Shown here: piece by piece, positions 16,157 to 25,433 of the stretch
How positions within the stretch are numbered: the stretch's first letter is position 1
Layout of the letters: every line of letters begins with the position of its first letter
DNA from: Paracoccaceae bacterium
GTDB lineage: Bacteria > Pseudomonadota > Alphaproteobacteria > Rhodobacterales > Rhodobacteraceae
Direction of reading: 5' to 3'
NCBI GenBank assembly: GCA_902554705.1
Contig: CACDPP010000021.1
Coordinates: forward strand, 1-33,704
DNA: 33,704 bases
Notes under the pieces: model-generated
Seen by the model: only the letters and a program-made list of their open reading frames with translations
What the model was told of the DNA's origin: nothing
The model's database searches: none
Translations under genes and position numbers: made by a program

Positions 16157-19000
16157 ATGGCCGAGCAAAATAATATCGAAGTACGCGGTGCGCGTGAACA
16201 TAATTTAAAATCTGTTGATGTAGATATTCCTAGAAATAAGCTTGTTGTCATCACTGGTTTATCAGGCTCTGGAAAATCCTCCCTTGCTTTTGATACAATC
16301 TATGCCGAGGGGCAGCGTCGGTATGTAGAAAGTTTATCGGCGTATGCTCGACAATTTTTAAATATGATGGAAAAGCCGGATGTGGATCACATATCAGGCT
16401 TATCTCCGGCAATTTCAATTGAACAGAAGACAACATCAAAAAACCCTCGGTCAACCGTAGGTACGGTAACTGAAATTTACGATTATTTACGGTTATTATT
16501 TGCAAGAGCTGGAACACCTTACAGTCCAGAGACAGGGCTTCCAATCGAAGCGCAACAAGTTCAAGATATGATAGATAGGGTTCTTGGCTTAGAGCACGGA
16601 ACCCGAGCTTATTTACTGGCACCTATTGTAAGAGACCGTAAGGGTGAATACAAAAAAGAGTTTCTAGAATTAAGGAAGGCTGGGTTTCAAAGAGTTAAAG
16701 TAAATAATGAATTTTATGATTTAGATGAACCACCTATTTTAGATAAGAAGTTTCGACACAATATAGATGTTGTTGTTGATCGAGTAATAATTAAAGAAGA
16801 TATGGCTACTCGTTTGGCAGATAGCTTTAGAACAGCTTTAGACTTAGCGGATGGCATAGCTATACTCGAAACAGCTCCTCAAGAAGAAAATGCTGAAATT
16901 GAGCGCATGACTTTTTCCGAAAATTTTGCTTGTCCAGTTAGTGGTTTTACCATTCCGGAAATTGAGCCTAGGTTGTTTTCTTTTAATGCACCGTTTGGAG
17001 CATGTCCTGACTGCGACGGTCTGGGGAAAGAGTTATATTTTGATGAGCGTTTAGTTGTTCCTGATCAGACATTAAAAATAAAAGACGGTGCACTAGCGCC
17101 TTGGCGCAAAGGTAAAAGCCCATATTTTCTACAAACTATCGAAGCCATTGCTGAGCATTTTAATTTTGACCCTTCTTCTAGATGGAAAGATTTAAGTAAT
17201 AAAGTAAAACAAGTATTTCTGTATGGCTCTGGAGAGGAAGAAATTAAATTTAGATATGATGAGGGCGGTAGAATTTATCAGGTCAGTCGCACTTTCGAGG
17301 GTGTTATTCCCAATATGGAAAGACGGTATCGAGAAACTGATAGTACTTGGATAAGAGAAGAGTTCGAAAACTACCAAAATAATAGACCTTGTGGGCCTTG
17401 CTCGGGTTTCAGGCTTCGGCCTGAGGCCCTAGCCGTTAAAATATCCAACTCACATATTGGACAGGTTGTTCAACTATCAATAAAGGAAGCGCTTGAATGG
17501 TGCAAAAACGCACCAAAATTTTTAAGCAAACAAAAAAACGAGATTGCACATACAATTTTGAAAGAAATTACAGAGAGGTTAGGATTTTTAAATAATGTCG
17601 GTTTGGAATATTTGACCTTATCTAGAAGCGCAGGAACACTTTCTGGTGGAGAAAGCCAAAGAATTAGATTGGCAAGTCAAATTGGTAGCGGTCTGACCGG
17701 TGTCTTATATGTTTTAGATGAACCATCAATTGGACTTCATCAACGCGATAATGACCGATTATTACTGACACTAAAGAACTTGAGAGATCAGGGTAATACT
17801 GTCATCGTTGTTGAACATGATGAGGAAGCCATTCGAGAAGCAGATTATGTTTTTGATATTGGTCCAGGAGCAGGCGTGCATGGAGGCCAAATTGTAAGCC
17901 ATGGCCTTCCATTAGAAATTGAAAAAGATAAAAATTCGCTGACTGGAAAATATTTAAGTGGCAATTTGGCAATACCTGTTCCAAAAGAGAGAAGAAGCGG
18001 AAATGGCAAATACGTTTCAGTTGTTAAGGCAACCGGTAATAATTTAAAAAAAATTAATGCTGAATTTCCATTAGGAAAATTTGTCTGTGTTACCGGAGTT
18101 TCTGGTGGTGGGAAGTCTACTTTGACGATTGAGACTCTATTTAAGACAGCTTCCATGCGATTAAATGGAGCAAAGCAAACTCCTGCTCCTTGTGAAACAA
18201 TAAAAGGGCTAGAGTTCCTAGATAAAGTTATTGATATCGACCAAAGGCCAATTGGTAGAACTCCTCGTTCAAACCCTGCTACTTACACTGGGGCATTTAC
18301 TCCAATTCGTGATTGGTTTTCAGGTCTTCCTGAGGCTCGGACCCGTGGTTATAAACCGGGTAGGTTTAGTTTCAATGTAAAAGGGGGTAGATGTGAAGCT
18401 TGCCAAGGAGATGGCGTTATCAAAATTGAAATGCACTTTCTTCCTGATGTCTATGTGAAATGTGAAACATGTAATGGAGCACGATATAATCGAGAGACAT
18501 TAGAAATTAAATTTAAAGGTAAAAGTATAGCTGATATTCTTGATATGACGGTTGAAGATGCCCAAGAATTTTTTAAGGCAGTTCCAAGTATCAGAGAAAA
18601 AATGGACGCTCTAGTTAGGGTGGGATTAGGGTATATAAAAGTAGGTCAGCAGGCTACAACTCTTTCTGGAGGAGAAGCGCAGCGTGTAAAGTTATCTAAA
18701 GAACTTTCAAAGAGATCGACAGGAAGGACTTTGTATATTTTGGACGAACCGACTACCGGACTGCACTTCGATGACGTTCGTAAATTGTTAGAAGTTCTTC
18801 ATGAGCTTGTGGACCAAGGTAACACGGTTATTGTTATAGAGCATAATTTAGACGTTATTAAAACTGCTGATCATATATTGGATATTGGTCCAGAGGGTGG
18901 TGATGGAGGTGGAGAACTCATTGCTTACGGATCACCAGAAAAAGTCGCAAAGTCCAAAAGTAGTCACACTGCAAAGTATCTTGAACCGCTTTTAATGTAA
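16157..19000 (+). CDS. uvrA: Excinuclease ABC subunit A (UvrA)
   Basis: Damage-recognition ATPase of nucleotide excision repair; dimers load UvrB at bulky lesions. 947 aa, full length. Two ABC modules are seen: Walker [10 protein letters not shown] (34-42) and GVSGGGKST (about 647-655), signatures LSGGESQR and LSGGEAQR, and Walker [13 protein letters not shown] and [12 protein letters not shown]. Zinc modules appear as CPVSGF...CPDCDG in the first half and CEACQGDG...CETCNGAR in the second. The insertion and UvrB-binding regions are intact. ATG at 16157 gives the family N-terminus ([20 protein letters not shown]). It is divergent from glk with a 169-base gap. I saw no alphaproteobacterial SOS box of the GTTC-N7-GTTC type in that gap, and ssb is not adjacent as it is in many proteobacteria. 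Confidence 0.97.
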   Translation: MAEQNNIEVRGAREHNLKSVDVDIPRNKLVVITGLSGSGKSSLAFDTIYAEGQRRYVESLSAYARQFLNMMEKPDVDHISGLSPAISIEQKTTSKNPRSTVGTVTEIYDYLRLLFARAGTPYSPETGLPIEAQQVQDMIDRVLGLEHGTRAYLLAPIVRDRKGEYKKEFLELRKAGFQRVKVNNEFYDLDEPPILDKKFRHNIDVVVDRVIIKEDMATRLADSFRTALDLADGIAILETAPQEENAEIERMTFSENFACPVSGFTIPEIEPRLFSFNAPFGACPDCDGLGKELYFDERLVVPDQTLKIKDGALAPWRKGKSPYFLQTIEAIAEHFNFDPSSRWKDLSNKVKQVFLYGSGEEEIKFRYDEGGRIYQVSRTFEGVIPNMERRYRETDSTWIREEFENYQNNRPCGPCSGFRLRPEALAVKISNSHIGQVVQLSIKEALEWCKNAPKFLSKQKNEIAHTILKEITERLGFLNNVGLEYLTLSRSAGTLSGGESQRIRLASQIGSGLTGVLYVLDEPSIGLHQRDNDRLLLTLKNLRDQGNTVIVVEHDEEAIREADYVFDIGPGAGVHGGQIVSHGLPLEIEKDKNSLTGKYLSGNLAIPVPKERRSGNGKYVSVVKATGNNLKKINAEFPLGKFVCVTGVSGGGKSTLTIETLFKTASMRLNGAKQTPAPCETIKGLEFLDKVIDIDQRPIGRTPRSNPATYTGAFTPIRDWFSGLPEARTRGYKPGRFSFNVKGGRCEACQGDGVIKIEMHFLPDVYVKCETCNGARYNRETLEIKFKGKSIADILDMTVEDAQEFFKAVPSIREKMDALVRVGLGYIKVGQQATTLSGGEAQRVKLSKELSKRSTGRTLYILDEPTTGLHFDDVRKLLEVLHELVDQGNTVIVIEHNLDVIKTADHILDIGPEGGDGGGELIAYGSPEKVAKSKSSHTAKYLEPLLM

Positions 19001-19021
19001 GCCTTACTCTTGAATTCAAAA

Positions 19022-20323
19022 TTACTTTTCGGGAATTAGTCCCCTTGGACTAAATCTTAATACTAACAGAAGGAGTAGTCCCATTGTGAGTAATCGCATA
19101 TGAGCCACGCTGTCCATTAAATGGAGTTTCAGTGGGTTGTCGTCTGCAAGACCTGATGTCAAAATAACCATTAAGAATTGACCTATTGGTTCAACCTGTA
19201 CCCATAAAAACCAAATTATGAAACCACCTAGTACGGCCCCTAAATTATTTCCGGATCCGCCAATGATCACCATAACCCAAATGAGAAAAGTATACCTAAG
19301 GGGTTGATAAGTTCCTGGCGTAAGTTGACTGTCTAGCGTTGTCATCATAGCCCCAGCTATGCCGCAAATGGCTGAGCCAAGTATGAAAATTTGTAGATGC
19401 CTTCCCGTTACATTTTTTCCCATAGCTTCAGCAGCCACTTCATTATCGCGAATTGCACGCATCATTCTGCCCCAGGGGCTGTGAAGTGCTCGTTGTGCTA
19501 AAATGAATATCACAATTAGAACAATTGAAAAAAGCCCAGCATATATCAATTTTACGTAAAGCGTTGAAGCCGTGACTGGATCTATGCCAATGCTATTTGC
19601 AGTACTCACGAATTTGTCGTTTTGCTGTAGATCTATTTCGTAAGGAGCTGGCCTGGGCAATCCAATAACATTCTTAACGCCACGCGCTAACCAATCTTCA
19701 TTTTTAATAATTGCGATTATTATTTCAGCAATACCAAGTGTGGCAATAGCAAGATAATCAGATCTTAGACCTAATGCTGTTTTTCCAATAACCCAAGCAG
19801 CGCCAGCGGCCAGTAAACCACCGATTGGCCACGCCATTAGTATAGGTAAGCCTAAGCCCCCTAGGTAACCGGTTGAAGCAGGATTTACGGCTTCTACCGC
19901 CACCACACCAGTGTCGAAAATAGCTCGGTATATAAAAAACCCAGCGAGCGCTATAAGTATAGCTCCCCAAAATTTTTGTCGTCTATTCACTATCTTTTTG
20001 ATCCACAGCCCTATGGCAATGATTACAATAATTCCAAAGATAATAGCCGCAATTATACGAATTCCACCAACTGACCAAGCTTCATAGACTGGAGGTGCTG
20101 ATACTAAAACAGCAGCCAAACCACCTAATGCCACAAATCCCATTATTCCTACATTGAAAAGTCCAGCAAAGCCCCACTGCAGATTAACCCCGAGCGACAT
20201 AATTGCACTTATCAATCCCATATTCAAAATAAGTAATGCAGTATTCCAACTCTGAACGAAACCTGTGATCAAAATTAGAAAGACGACTAAGGCAAATAGA
20301 AGTGTTGTTTTTAAATTTTCCAT
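19022..20323 (-). CDS. livM: LivM-type ABC permease (branched-chain amino acid/HAAT family)
   Basis: Second inner-membrane permease of the Liv uptake system, pairing with LivH. The 433 aa form about ten or more hydrophobic helices. The family motifs GFAGLFNVGIMGFVALGG (about 50-67), ALGLRSDYLAIATLGIAEI and the coupling-helix region WGRMMRAIRDNEVAAEAMGKNV are clear. It is somewhat longer than the shortest LivM proteins because of an extra hydrophobic region around 105-180. The ATG overlaps the livH stop (TAATG), so the two are translationally coupled. It is the last gene of the operon and is convergent with uvrA after only 21 bases. Confidence 0.93.
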   Translation of the reverse strand: MENLKTTLLFALVVFLILITGFVQSWNTALLILNMGLISAIMSLGVNLQWGFAGLFNVGIMGFVALGGLAAVLVSAPPVYEAWSVGGIRIIAAIIFGIIVIIAIGLWIKKIVNRRQKFWGAILIALAGFFIYRAIFDTGVVAVEAVNPASTGYLGGLGLPILMAWPIGGLLAAGAAWVIGKTALGLRSDYLAIATLGIAEIIIAIIKNEDWLARGVKNVIGLPRPAPYEIDLQQNDKFVSTANSIGIDPVTASTLYVKLIYAGLFSIVLIVIFILAQRALHSPWGRMMRAIRDNEVAAEAMGKNVTGRHLQIFILGSAICGIAGAMMTTLDSQLTPGTYQPLRYTFLIWVMVIIGGSGNNLGAVLGGFIIWFLWVQVEPIGQFLMVILTSGLADDNPLKLHLMDSVAHMRLLTMGLLLLLVLRFSPRGLIPEK

Positions 20324-21334
20324 TAAAAGGCCTTCCCTCTAAACAATCCGGTGGGACGAAAAAGTAAGACCACAACTAGTATCACAAAGCTAACTGCAAA
20401 TTTATAGTCTGTGGACAAGAGTTGCATAAGGGTGGTCGGTTCTAAAGATTCAGGCAAGCTGTATTTCAAAACTTTCTTCCAAGCATAAGTTATTGTGACC
20501 TCTGAAAATGCAACAATAAAGCCTCCGGCTATGGCGCCAATAGGGTTCCCTAAACCGCCTACGATTGCAGAAGCAAATATAGGAAGTAGCAGTGAAAAGT
20601 ATACGAATGGTTTAAAAGACTTGTCTAAACCATAAAGTGTTCCCGCTACAGTTGCCAGAGCGGCAACAATTAACCAAGTTACCGTTACAACTTTTTCTGG
20701 ATTTATTCCTGATAACAAAGCTAAATCTTCATTATCTGAGTAGGCTCTCATTGATTTTCCAGTTCGTGTTTTGTTCAAAAACCAAAACAAAATAAGAACC
20801 ACCAAAATTGCTGTGATTATCGTTATTCCTTGAGTCGTTTTAAAAGCTAAACCTTCGCGTAAGCCTGTTAACTGTTTAAATTCTCTCACTGAAATGATAA
20901 ATCTTTCACCATCTACAAAACGCTGATCGTTTGGGCCAATAATAAAACGGACAAGGCCGTTCATAATGAACATTATCCCCATAGATACTATGACTAAAAT
21001 TACAGGCTTAGCTTTCTGATTTCTATAAAAAACGATACACAAATCGGTCAGTCGCCAATATAAATAATGAACAAAAAAGTATACCGATAGGCAATGCAAT
21101 CAGAGCGGTTGGAAGAGGCCCGAGCCCTACACCTATGCTTTGTAGCCACCATGTTCCAATAATAGTTATCATGGCTCCGAATGCCATTGTATCCCCATGT
21201 GCAAAATTAGAAAACCTAAGGATACCATAAATTAATGTCACACCAAGTGCCCCTAAGGCAAGCTGACTTCCATAAGCAAGAGCAGGTATGAATACAAAAT
21301 TAGAAAAAACTACCAAGGCGTTTAAAAAATCCAT
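20323..21334 (-). pseudogene. livH: LivH-type ABC permease, reading frame broken by a one-base shift
   Basis: First permease of the Liv system, expected at about 337 aa. The N-terminal part (21334 down to about 21030) reads FVFIPALAYGSQLALGALGVTLIYGILRFSNFAHGD... and stops soon after ATDRFVYRF. The C-terminal part (about 21030 down to 20323) continues in another frame with YRNQKAKPVILVIVSMGIMFIMNG and the coupling motif KSMRAYSDNEDLALLSGINPEKV. The break coincides with six A on the plus strand (21027-21032; TTTTTT in the mRNA). With five T the frame reads ...RFYRNQKAKP without interruption. The rest of the gene is undamaged and livM is coupled to it, so a sequencing or assembly indel, or transcript slippage, is as likely as a real null allele. 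The start is ATG 21334, 6 bases after GGAGG, rather than GTG 21340. Confidence 0.9.
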
Positions 21335-21336
21335 AT

Positions 21337-22062
21337 TCACCCTCCTAAAAAGGACTTTCTTACCTCAGGATCGGCTAAAAGTTCGCGGCCAGACCCAGTA
21401 TAGGCATTCCTTCCTTGCACCATTACATAACCGGTATCTGCAATTCCGAGGGCTTGCCTGGCATTCTGCTCAACCATTAAAATAGGTATTCCTGTTCCGC
21501 TCACTTCAATAATTCTATCGAACAATTCATCCATTACGATGGGACTGACACCAGCAGTTGGTTCATCTAACATAAGAATTTTTGGTTGTGTCATTAAAGC
21601 GCGTCCTACGGCGACTTGTTGTCTTTGACCTCCTGAAAGTTCGCCCGCCGCTTGTTTTCGCTTCTCTTTCAGGATTGGAAAAAGTTCAAAGACTTGCTCT
21701 AAAGTATCCGAAAAATCATCTTTTCGAATAAAAGCACCCATTTCCAAATTTTCCTCAACGGTCATAGATGTAAAGATGTTTTGATTTTGGGGAACAAATC
21801 CCATGCCTGCTCTGACCCTATCTTGAGTAGTTAAATTTGTAATATCAAAACCGTCCAATAAAATACTACCTTCACGAACATCCAACATTCCAAAGATGGC
21901 CTTCATGGCAGTTGATTTTCCTGCACCATTTGGCCCAACTATCACAGCGATTTCACCTTTACCAACTGATATGTCGCAAGAATGAAGAATGTCTGGTCCA
22001 GAACCATAACCGCCGGTAATCTTGCGAGCTTCCAAAAATTTATCTTCTAATCCATCAATCAT
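21337..22062 (-). CDS. livF: LivF-type ABC ATPase
   Basis: One of two cytosolic ATPases energising the Liv/HAAT transporter. From the ATG at 22062 it has 241 aa, typical of LivF. Walker A is VGPNGAGKST, the signature LSGGQRQQ, Walker B ILMLDEPTAGVSP, and the H-loop is replaced by the family's VEQNARQAL, where Gln stands at the usual His position, as normal in LivF. The in-frame TTG at 22077 would add five residues (MNCKF); neither start has a clear Shine-Dalgarno, and the family alignment favours the ATG. The stop TGA lies inside the GGAGGGTGA that also provides the ribosome site for livH, a tight coupling. Confidence 0.95.
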   Translation of the reverse strand: MIDGLEDKFLEARKITGGYGSGPDILHSCDISVGKGEIAVIVGPNGAGKSTAMKAIFGMLDVREGSILLDGFDITNLTTQDRVRAGMGFVPQNQNIFTSMTVEENLEMGAFIRKDDFSDTLEQVFELFPILKEKRKQAAGELSGGQRQQVAVGRALMTQPKILMLDEPTAGVSPIVMDELFDRIIEVSGTGIPILMVEQNARQALGIADTGYVMVQGRNAYTGSGRELLADPEVRKSFLGG

Positions 22063-22096
22063 AAATTTACAATTCAATATTTTTGTAAAGCATTGT

Positions 22097-22870
22097 TTAT
22101 AATGCTTTATTTTTCAACCCGGTTCCAAGATAGGCTTCAATTACATTTTCATTTGACTTGATCTCTTGCAGTGTCCCTTGAGCAAGGACTTTACCTTCCG
22201 CCATGCAGATAACGGGATCGCATAATTTCTCAATAAAATCCATATCATGCTCAATAACTACAAAAGTATAATTTCGCTCCTTATTTAAGCGGATTATTGC
22301 ATCTGCAATCGTATTTAGAAGAGTTCTATTAACGCCAGCGCCAACTTCATCAAGAAAGACAATTCGCGCATCGACCATCATAGTTCTGCCCAACTCAAGT
22401 AGTTTTTTTTGTCCTCCGGACACTTGGCCTGCTTTGTGGTCTGCTAAATGGTCTATGGTTAAAAATTCTAAGACTTCGTCGGCCTTCGCTCTTAAAGCTC
22501 TTTCTTCATCTGCAATACGTTTTCTTCCGAACCACGTATTCCAAAGTTTTTCACCAGATTGATCACTGGGAACCATCATGAGATTCTCTCGGCATGTCAT
22601 AGAATGAAATTCATGCGCGATCTGGAAAGTTCTGAGTAATCCTCTATCAAATAACTGATGAGGAGGTAGGCAAGTAATGTCCTCATTATCCAAAAATACC
22701 ATTCCTGAAGTAGGTTCGAGCACCCCTGCGATCACATTAAATAGGGTCGTCTTACCGGCACCGTTAGGTCCGATAAGACCTGTTATTGTGCCACTTTCAA
22801 TCTCAAGAGTAGCTCCGTCAACAGCATGGAACCCTCCAAAGTGCTTATGAAGGTTTTCGATCTTTATCAA
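22097..22870 (-). CDS. livG: LivG-type ABC ATPase
   Basis: Partner ATPase of LivF. 257 aa with Walker A GPNGAGKTT, signature VSGGQKKL, H-loop in VIEHDMDFI and Walker B IVFLDEVGAGVN. The Walker B extension has Val-Gly in place of the usual Pro-x after the catalytic Glu, which does not remove a catalytic residue. The C-terminal end has the LivG-type IEAYLGTG motif. ATG at 22870 with AAAGAG 7 bases upstream. It is separated from livK by a stem-loop terminator, so its expression probably depends on read-through; livF follows after a short gap. Confidence 0.95.
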   Translation of the reverse strand: MIKIENLHKHFGGFHAVDGATLEIESGTITGLIGPNGAGKTTLFNVIAGVLEPTSGMVFLDNEDITCLPPHQLFDRGLLRTFQIAHEFHSMTCRENLMMVPSDQSGEKLWNTWFGRKRIADEERALRAKADEVLEFLTIDHLADHKAGQVSGGQKKLLELGRTMMVDARIVFLDEVGAGVNRTLLNTIADAIIRLNKERNYTFVVIEHDMDFIEKLCDPVICMAEGKVLAQGTLQEIKSNENVIEAYLGTGLKNKAL

Positions 22871-22908
22871 ATTAAAACTCTTTTTGATATAAATTCAGGT
22901 TCTTATAC

Positions 22909-22939
22909 AAAAAACAGCCCAAGGTTTACCTGGGCTGTT
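22909..22939 (-). terminator. Rho-independent terminator/attenuator between livK and livG
   Basis: On the minus strand AACAGCCC-AGG pairs with CCT-GGGCTGTT (8 bp, one bulged base, 3 bp; loop of 4), and the stem runs straight into TTTTTT. Arms at 22913-22924 and 22929-22939. It begins 19 bases after the livK stop. It should end most transcripts after livK, making the binding protein more abundant than the membrane and ATPase subunits. Confidence 0.85.
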
Positions 22940-22957
22940 TAAAAAAAGATCTTAGGC

Positions 22958-24148
22958 TTAGCGGTACTGAACAGTTGATATTTTACCACCAGATACTTCA
23001 ATCTGTCTGTAGTTTCCGGCAGATTCACCTGGACCAATTAATTCGACGGCTGTTGCTCCGACATAGTCAATTTCGCCACCAGAAGCTAAAATATCCAATG
23101 CTTTACCTAATTCACCTGGATAAATCATTTCACCTGGTGCGTTAGCCACGTCCATTACCTTTGATTTGTAATCACCTGGTTCTGCTGAACCAGCAGCTTG
23201 CATGGCAAGCATAATCAATGCAGCCGCGTCATAGCTTTCTGGTGTGAATGGTGACGTTGCATCAAATGCTCCACCGACCATATCTGCAAATTTAGCTGCT
23301 CCAGGGCTATCTGTTCCTGGATGCTGACCAGTTGACCCGTCTATTTCTGAACCAAAATTTTCTTCAAGCTTTGCACCTATCATCCCATCTGGAAAATGGA
23401 ATGTATCGAATGCTCCGCTGTCTAATGCAGCTCTTACGATCCCTGAACCACCTTGATCTACGTATCCGGCTACGACCAAGCGATCTCCACCTGCAGCTGC
23501 TAGCGCACCTACTTCAGCTGAATAATCGGCTTTTCCGTCTTCGTGTGAAGCATTGATTGTTACTGTGCCACCTGCAGCTTCAAATGCAGCTGCAAAACTA
23601 TCAGCTAGACCTTTTCCGTAGTCGTTATTTGTATAAGTAACAGCAACTTCTTTGATGCCTTGCTCCATAAGCACCTCTGTCATAACAACACCTTGACGAG
23701 CATCGGAAGGAGCTGTTCTGAAAAATAAGCCGTTGTCCTCGGCTGTTGATAGCCCAGGAGAGGTCGCAGATGGTGAGATCATCACAACACCATTCGCGAG
23801 CGCCACATTTGCTAAAATAGCACCGGTAACGCCCGAGCAGTCAGCTCCCATGATACCTTTGACACCATCTGAGGTTATCAAACGCTCTGCTGCTGCTGTT
23901 GCCGCAGCGGCATCAATGCATGTACTATCTGCACGTACCGAAGTTACAGAAGCACCTCCTAAAAGCTTCCCACTGTCAGTGACTTCCTTCATGGCAAACT
24001 CAGCCCCGTCACCCATCGACGGTGTAAGAGATTCAATTGGGCCAGTGAACCCAAGAATTACGCCAATTTTAATATTTGAATGGCTACCAGCAAATGCTGT
24101 TGTTGCCATCATTGCAGTTGCGGCTGTTACCGCCAGCAGCTTTTTCAT
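22958..24148 (-). CDS. livK: Periplasmic binding protein of Liv/HAAT ABC transporter
   Basis: Captures a branched-chain or related amino acid (or amide) in the periplasm for LivHMGF. 396 aa with a cleavable signal peptide (MKKLLAVTAATAMMATTAFA, cleavage near residue 20) and the type I periplasmic fold. Family segments are IKIGVILGFTGPIESLTPSMGDGAEFAM, GVKGIMGADCSGVTGAILANVA, VTYTNNDYGKGLADSF and TPESYDAAALIMLAMQAAGS. It is not a lipoprotein. A strong GGGAG lies 8 bases before the ATG. First gene of the operon and followed by a terminator, so probably the most expressed product of the unit. The exact ligand cannot be read; the GlxA-type regulator gene upstream leaves room for a ligand other than leucine. 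Confidence 0.93.
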   Translation of the reverse strand: MKKLLAVTAATAMMATTAFAGSHSNIKIGVILGFTGPIESLTPSMGDGAEFAMKEVTDSGKLLGGASVTSVRADSTCIDAAAATAAAERLITSDGVKGIMGADCSGVTGAILANVALANGVVMISPSATSPGLSTAEDNGLFFRTAPSDARQGVVMTEVLMEQGIKEVAVTYTNNDYGKGLADSFAAAFEAAGGTVTINASHEDGKADYSAEVGALAAAGGDRLVVAGYVDQGGSGIVRAALDSGAFDTFHFPDGMIGAKLEENFGSEIDGSTGQHPGTDSPGAAKFADMVGGAFDATSPFTPESYDAAALIMLAMQAAGSAEPGDYKSKVMDVANAPGEMIYPGELGKALDILASGGEIDYVGATAVELIGPGESAGNYRQIEVSGGKISTVQYR

Positions 24149-24218
24149 ATTTTTTCTCCCTAAAAAAAACTTTATCCCGATCAGTATTAAGTTCGCTAGG
24201 CAGAAAATAAAAGTCCAA

Positions 24219-24224
24219 ATTATA
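24219..24224 (-). promoter_or_regulatory. Candidate -10 box TATAAT for livK
   Basis: A perfect TATAAT on the minus strand, 70 bases before the livK ATG, in the 106-base gap after the glxA-type gene. The -35 position at 17 bases is weak. It would give a leader of roughly 60 bases. Confidence 0.35.
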
Positions 24225-24254
24225 TTTAGAAGTACATTTTTTGCCTTTTAAACT

Positions 24255-24271
24255 CTAAACGGCCCGTTTAG
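24255..24271 (-). terminator. Stem-loop at the end of the GlxA-type regulator gene
   Basis: CTAAACG (24255-24261) and CGTTTAG (24265-24271) form a perfect 7-bp stem with a 3-base loop covering the last codons and stop of the gene. On the minus strand it is followed closely by AGTTTAAAA, a poor T-run, so termination may be weak. Confidence 0.35.
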
Positions 24272-25259
24272 CCGCATGACTACCTCGTTCTCGATAGGGT
24301 GTTGTGTCATAATGGGCTCGATAACATTTAGAAAAATGAGAAGGCGAAGCAAAACCACATGCTAAGGCCACGTTAATCACACTCATATCTGTTTGCATGA
24401 GTAAATTTCGAGCTTTTTGAAGTCTTAATTCCATGTAATAGCGTTTCGGACTGCGATCTAAGTAACGTCGAAACAATCTTTCAAGTTGCCGCGTCGACAT
24501 GCCGACGTCTTTAGCAAGAATTGATGGGCTGATAGGCTCTTCTATGTTTATTTCCATCATTTGTATGACTTTGCTTAATTTTGGGTGCCTGACACCAATT
24601 CTTGTGGGAACTGACAGCCTTTGCGTATCTTGGTCAGTCCTTATGGATGAATATATCATTTGATCAGCCACAGCATTTGCTAACTCTTCTCCATGTTCAT
24701 CAGCAATAATTTTAAGTAGGAGATCAATGGAAGATGTTCCACCTGCAGTAGTATAGCGATTACCATCGCACACGAAGACTGTTTTTGTTAATTCTACCTC
24801 CAAAAACTCTTCTGCAAAACTATCTTGATTTTCCCAGTGTATTGTAGCTTTTTTTTCGTCCAATAAGCCTGCTTTTGCCATTGGATAAGCGGCTGTACAA
24901 AGACCACCTATAATTAAACCTCTTCGGGCTTCGCGGCGAAGCCATCCAATAAGCTTTTTAGTCGTTGATTCTTGAATTGCAGTTCCACCGCAAAGTAAGA
25001 TTGTATCGTCTCTGCGCAATTCGATAAGGGAATTATCTAGTTTGAACTGTGTTCCCGCCGAGCAAGACACAAATTCCTCATTTTCGCCTATGAATGTCCA
25101 GTCATAAAGCTTTTTACCTGACATACGATTTGCTATTCGCAGTGCATCAAGTGCGGATGAAAAGGAAAGGAGAGTAAAGTTCTCAATCAATACAAATACA
25201 AATCTTCTTGGAGATTTAACTTCAGTTTTGAGCTTTATAATGCTGTTTTCATTTAACAT
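24255..25259 (-). CDS. GlxA-family transcriptional regulator (DJ-1/PfpI plus AraC HTH)
   Basis: Cytosolic DNA-binding regulator, 334 aa. Residues about 18-190 form the DJ-1/PfpI-like amidotransferase fold used as sensor, with GGLCTAAYPMAKAGLLDEKKATIHWEN holding the pseudo-nucleophile elbow. Residues about 228-325 form a double helix-turn-helix AraC domain (SPSILAKDVGMSTRQLERLFRRY and VINVALACGFASPSHFSKCYRAHY). The layout matches GlxA/GbdR/CdhR regulators, several of which respond to quaternary amines such as glycine betaine or carnitine; the ligand here is unknown. It is immediately upstream of the liv operon on the same strand (106 bases to livK) and divergent from the DAHP synthase gene, so it may control livK. 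Confidence 0.9.
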   Translation of the reverse strand: MLNENSIIKLKTEVKSPRRFVFVLIENFTLLSFSSALDALRIANRMSGKKLYDWTFIGENEEFVSCSAGTQFKLDNSLIELRRDDTILLCGGTAIQESTTKKLIGWLRREARRGLIIGGLCTAAYPMAKAGLLDEKKATIHWENQDSFAEEFLEVELTKTVFVCDGNRYTTAGGTSSIDLLLKIIADEHGEELANAVADQMIYSSIRTDQDTQRLSVPTRIGVRHPKLSKVIQMMEINIEEPISPSILAKDVGMSTRQLERLFRRYLDRSPKRYYMELRLQKARNLLMQTDMSVINVALACGFASPSHFSKCYRAHYDTTPYRERGSHAAKRAV

Positions 25260-25433
25260 TCATAAAATCCGATCTACCGAATCTAAACATTAATAATAAC
25301 TTCGACTGTCTTTTAATATTACTTGTTCTTAATGTTCTGGGGAGGTCAAGCGTTTTTAACTTGCAAAATTAAATATGGTGGTTTTTTTTAAGTTGATATA
25401 GTACGCACAACGAATGTTATTTGGAGAAATAAG

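Noticed and set aside
20323-21340. Two separate small permease genes instead of one livH
   Set aside because: The halves join into one normal LivH when a single base is removed from the A/T run, and the second half has no ribosome site or natural N-terminus of its own.
23733-24251. 172-residue open frame on the plus strand opposite livK
   Set aside because: It is antisense to a well-supported gene, low in complexity (Ala/Ser/Pro-rich mirror of an Ala-rich protein), and has no recognisable motif.
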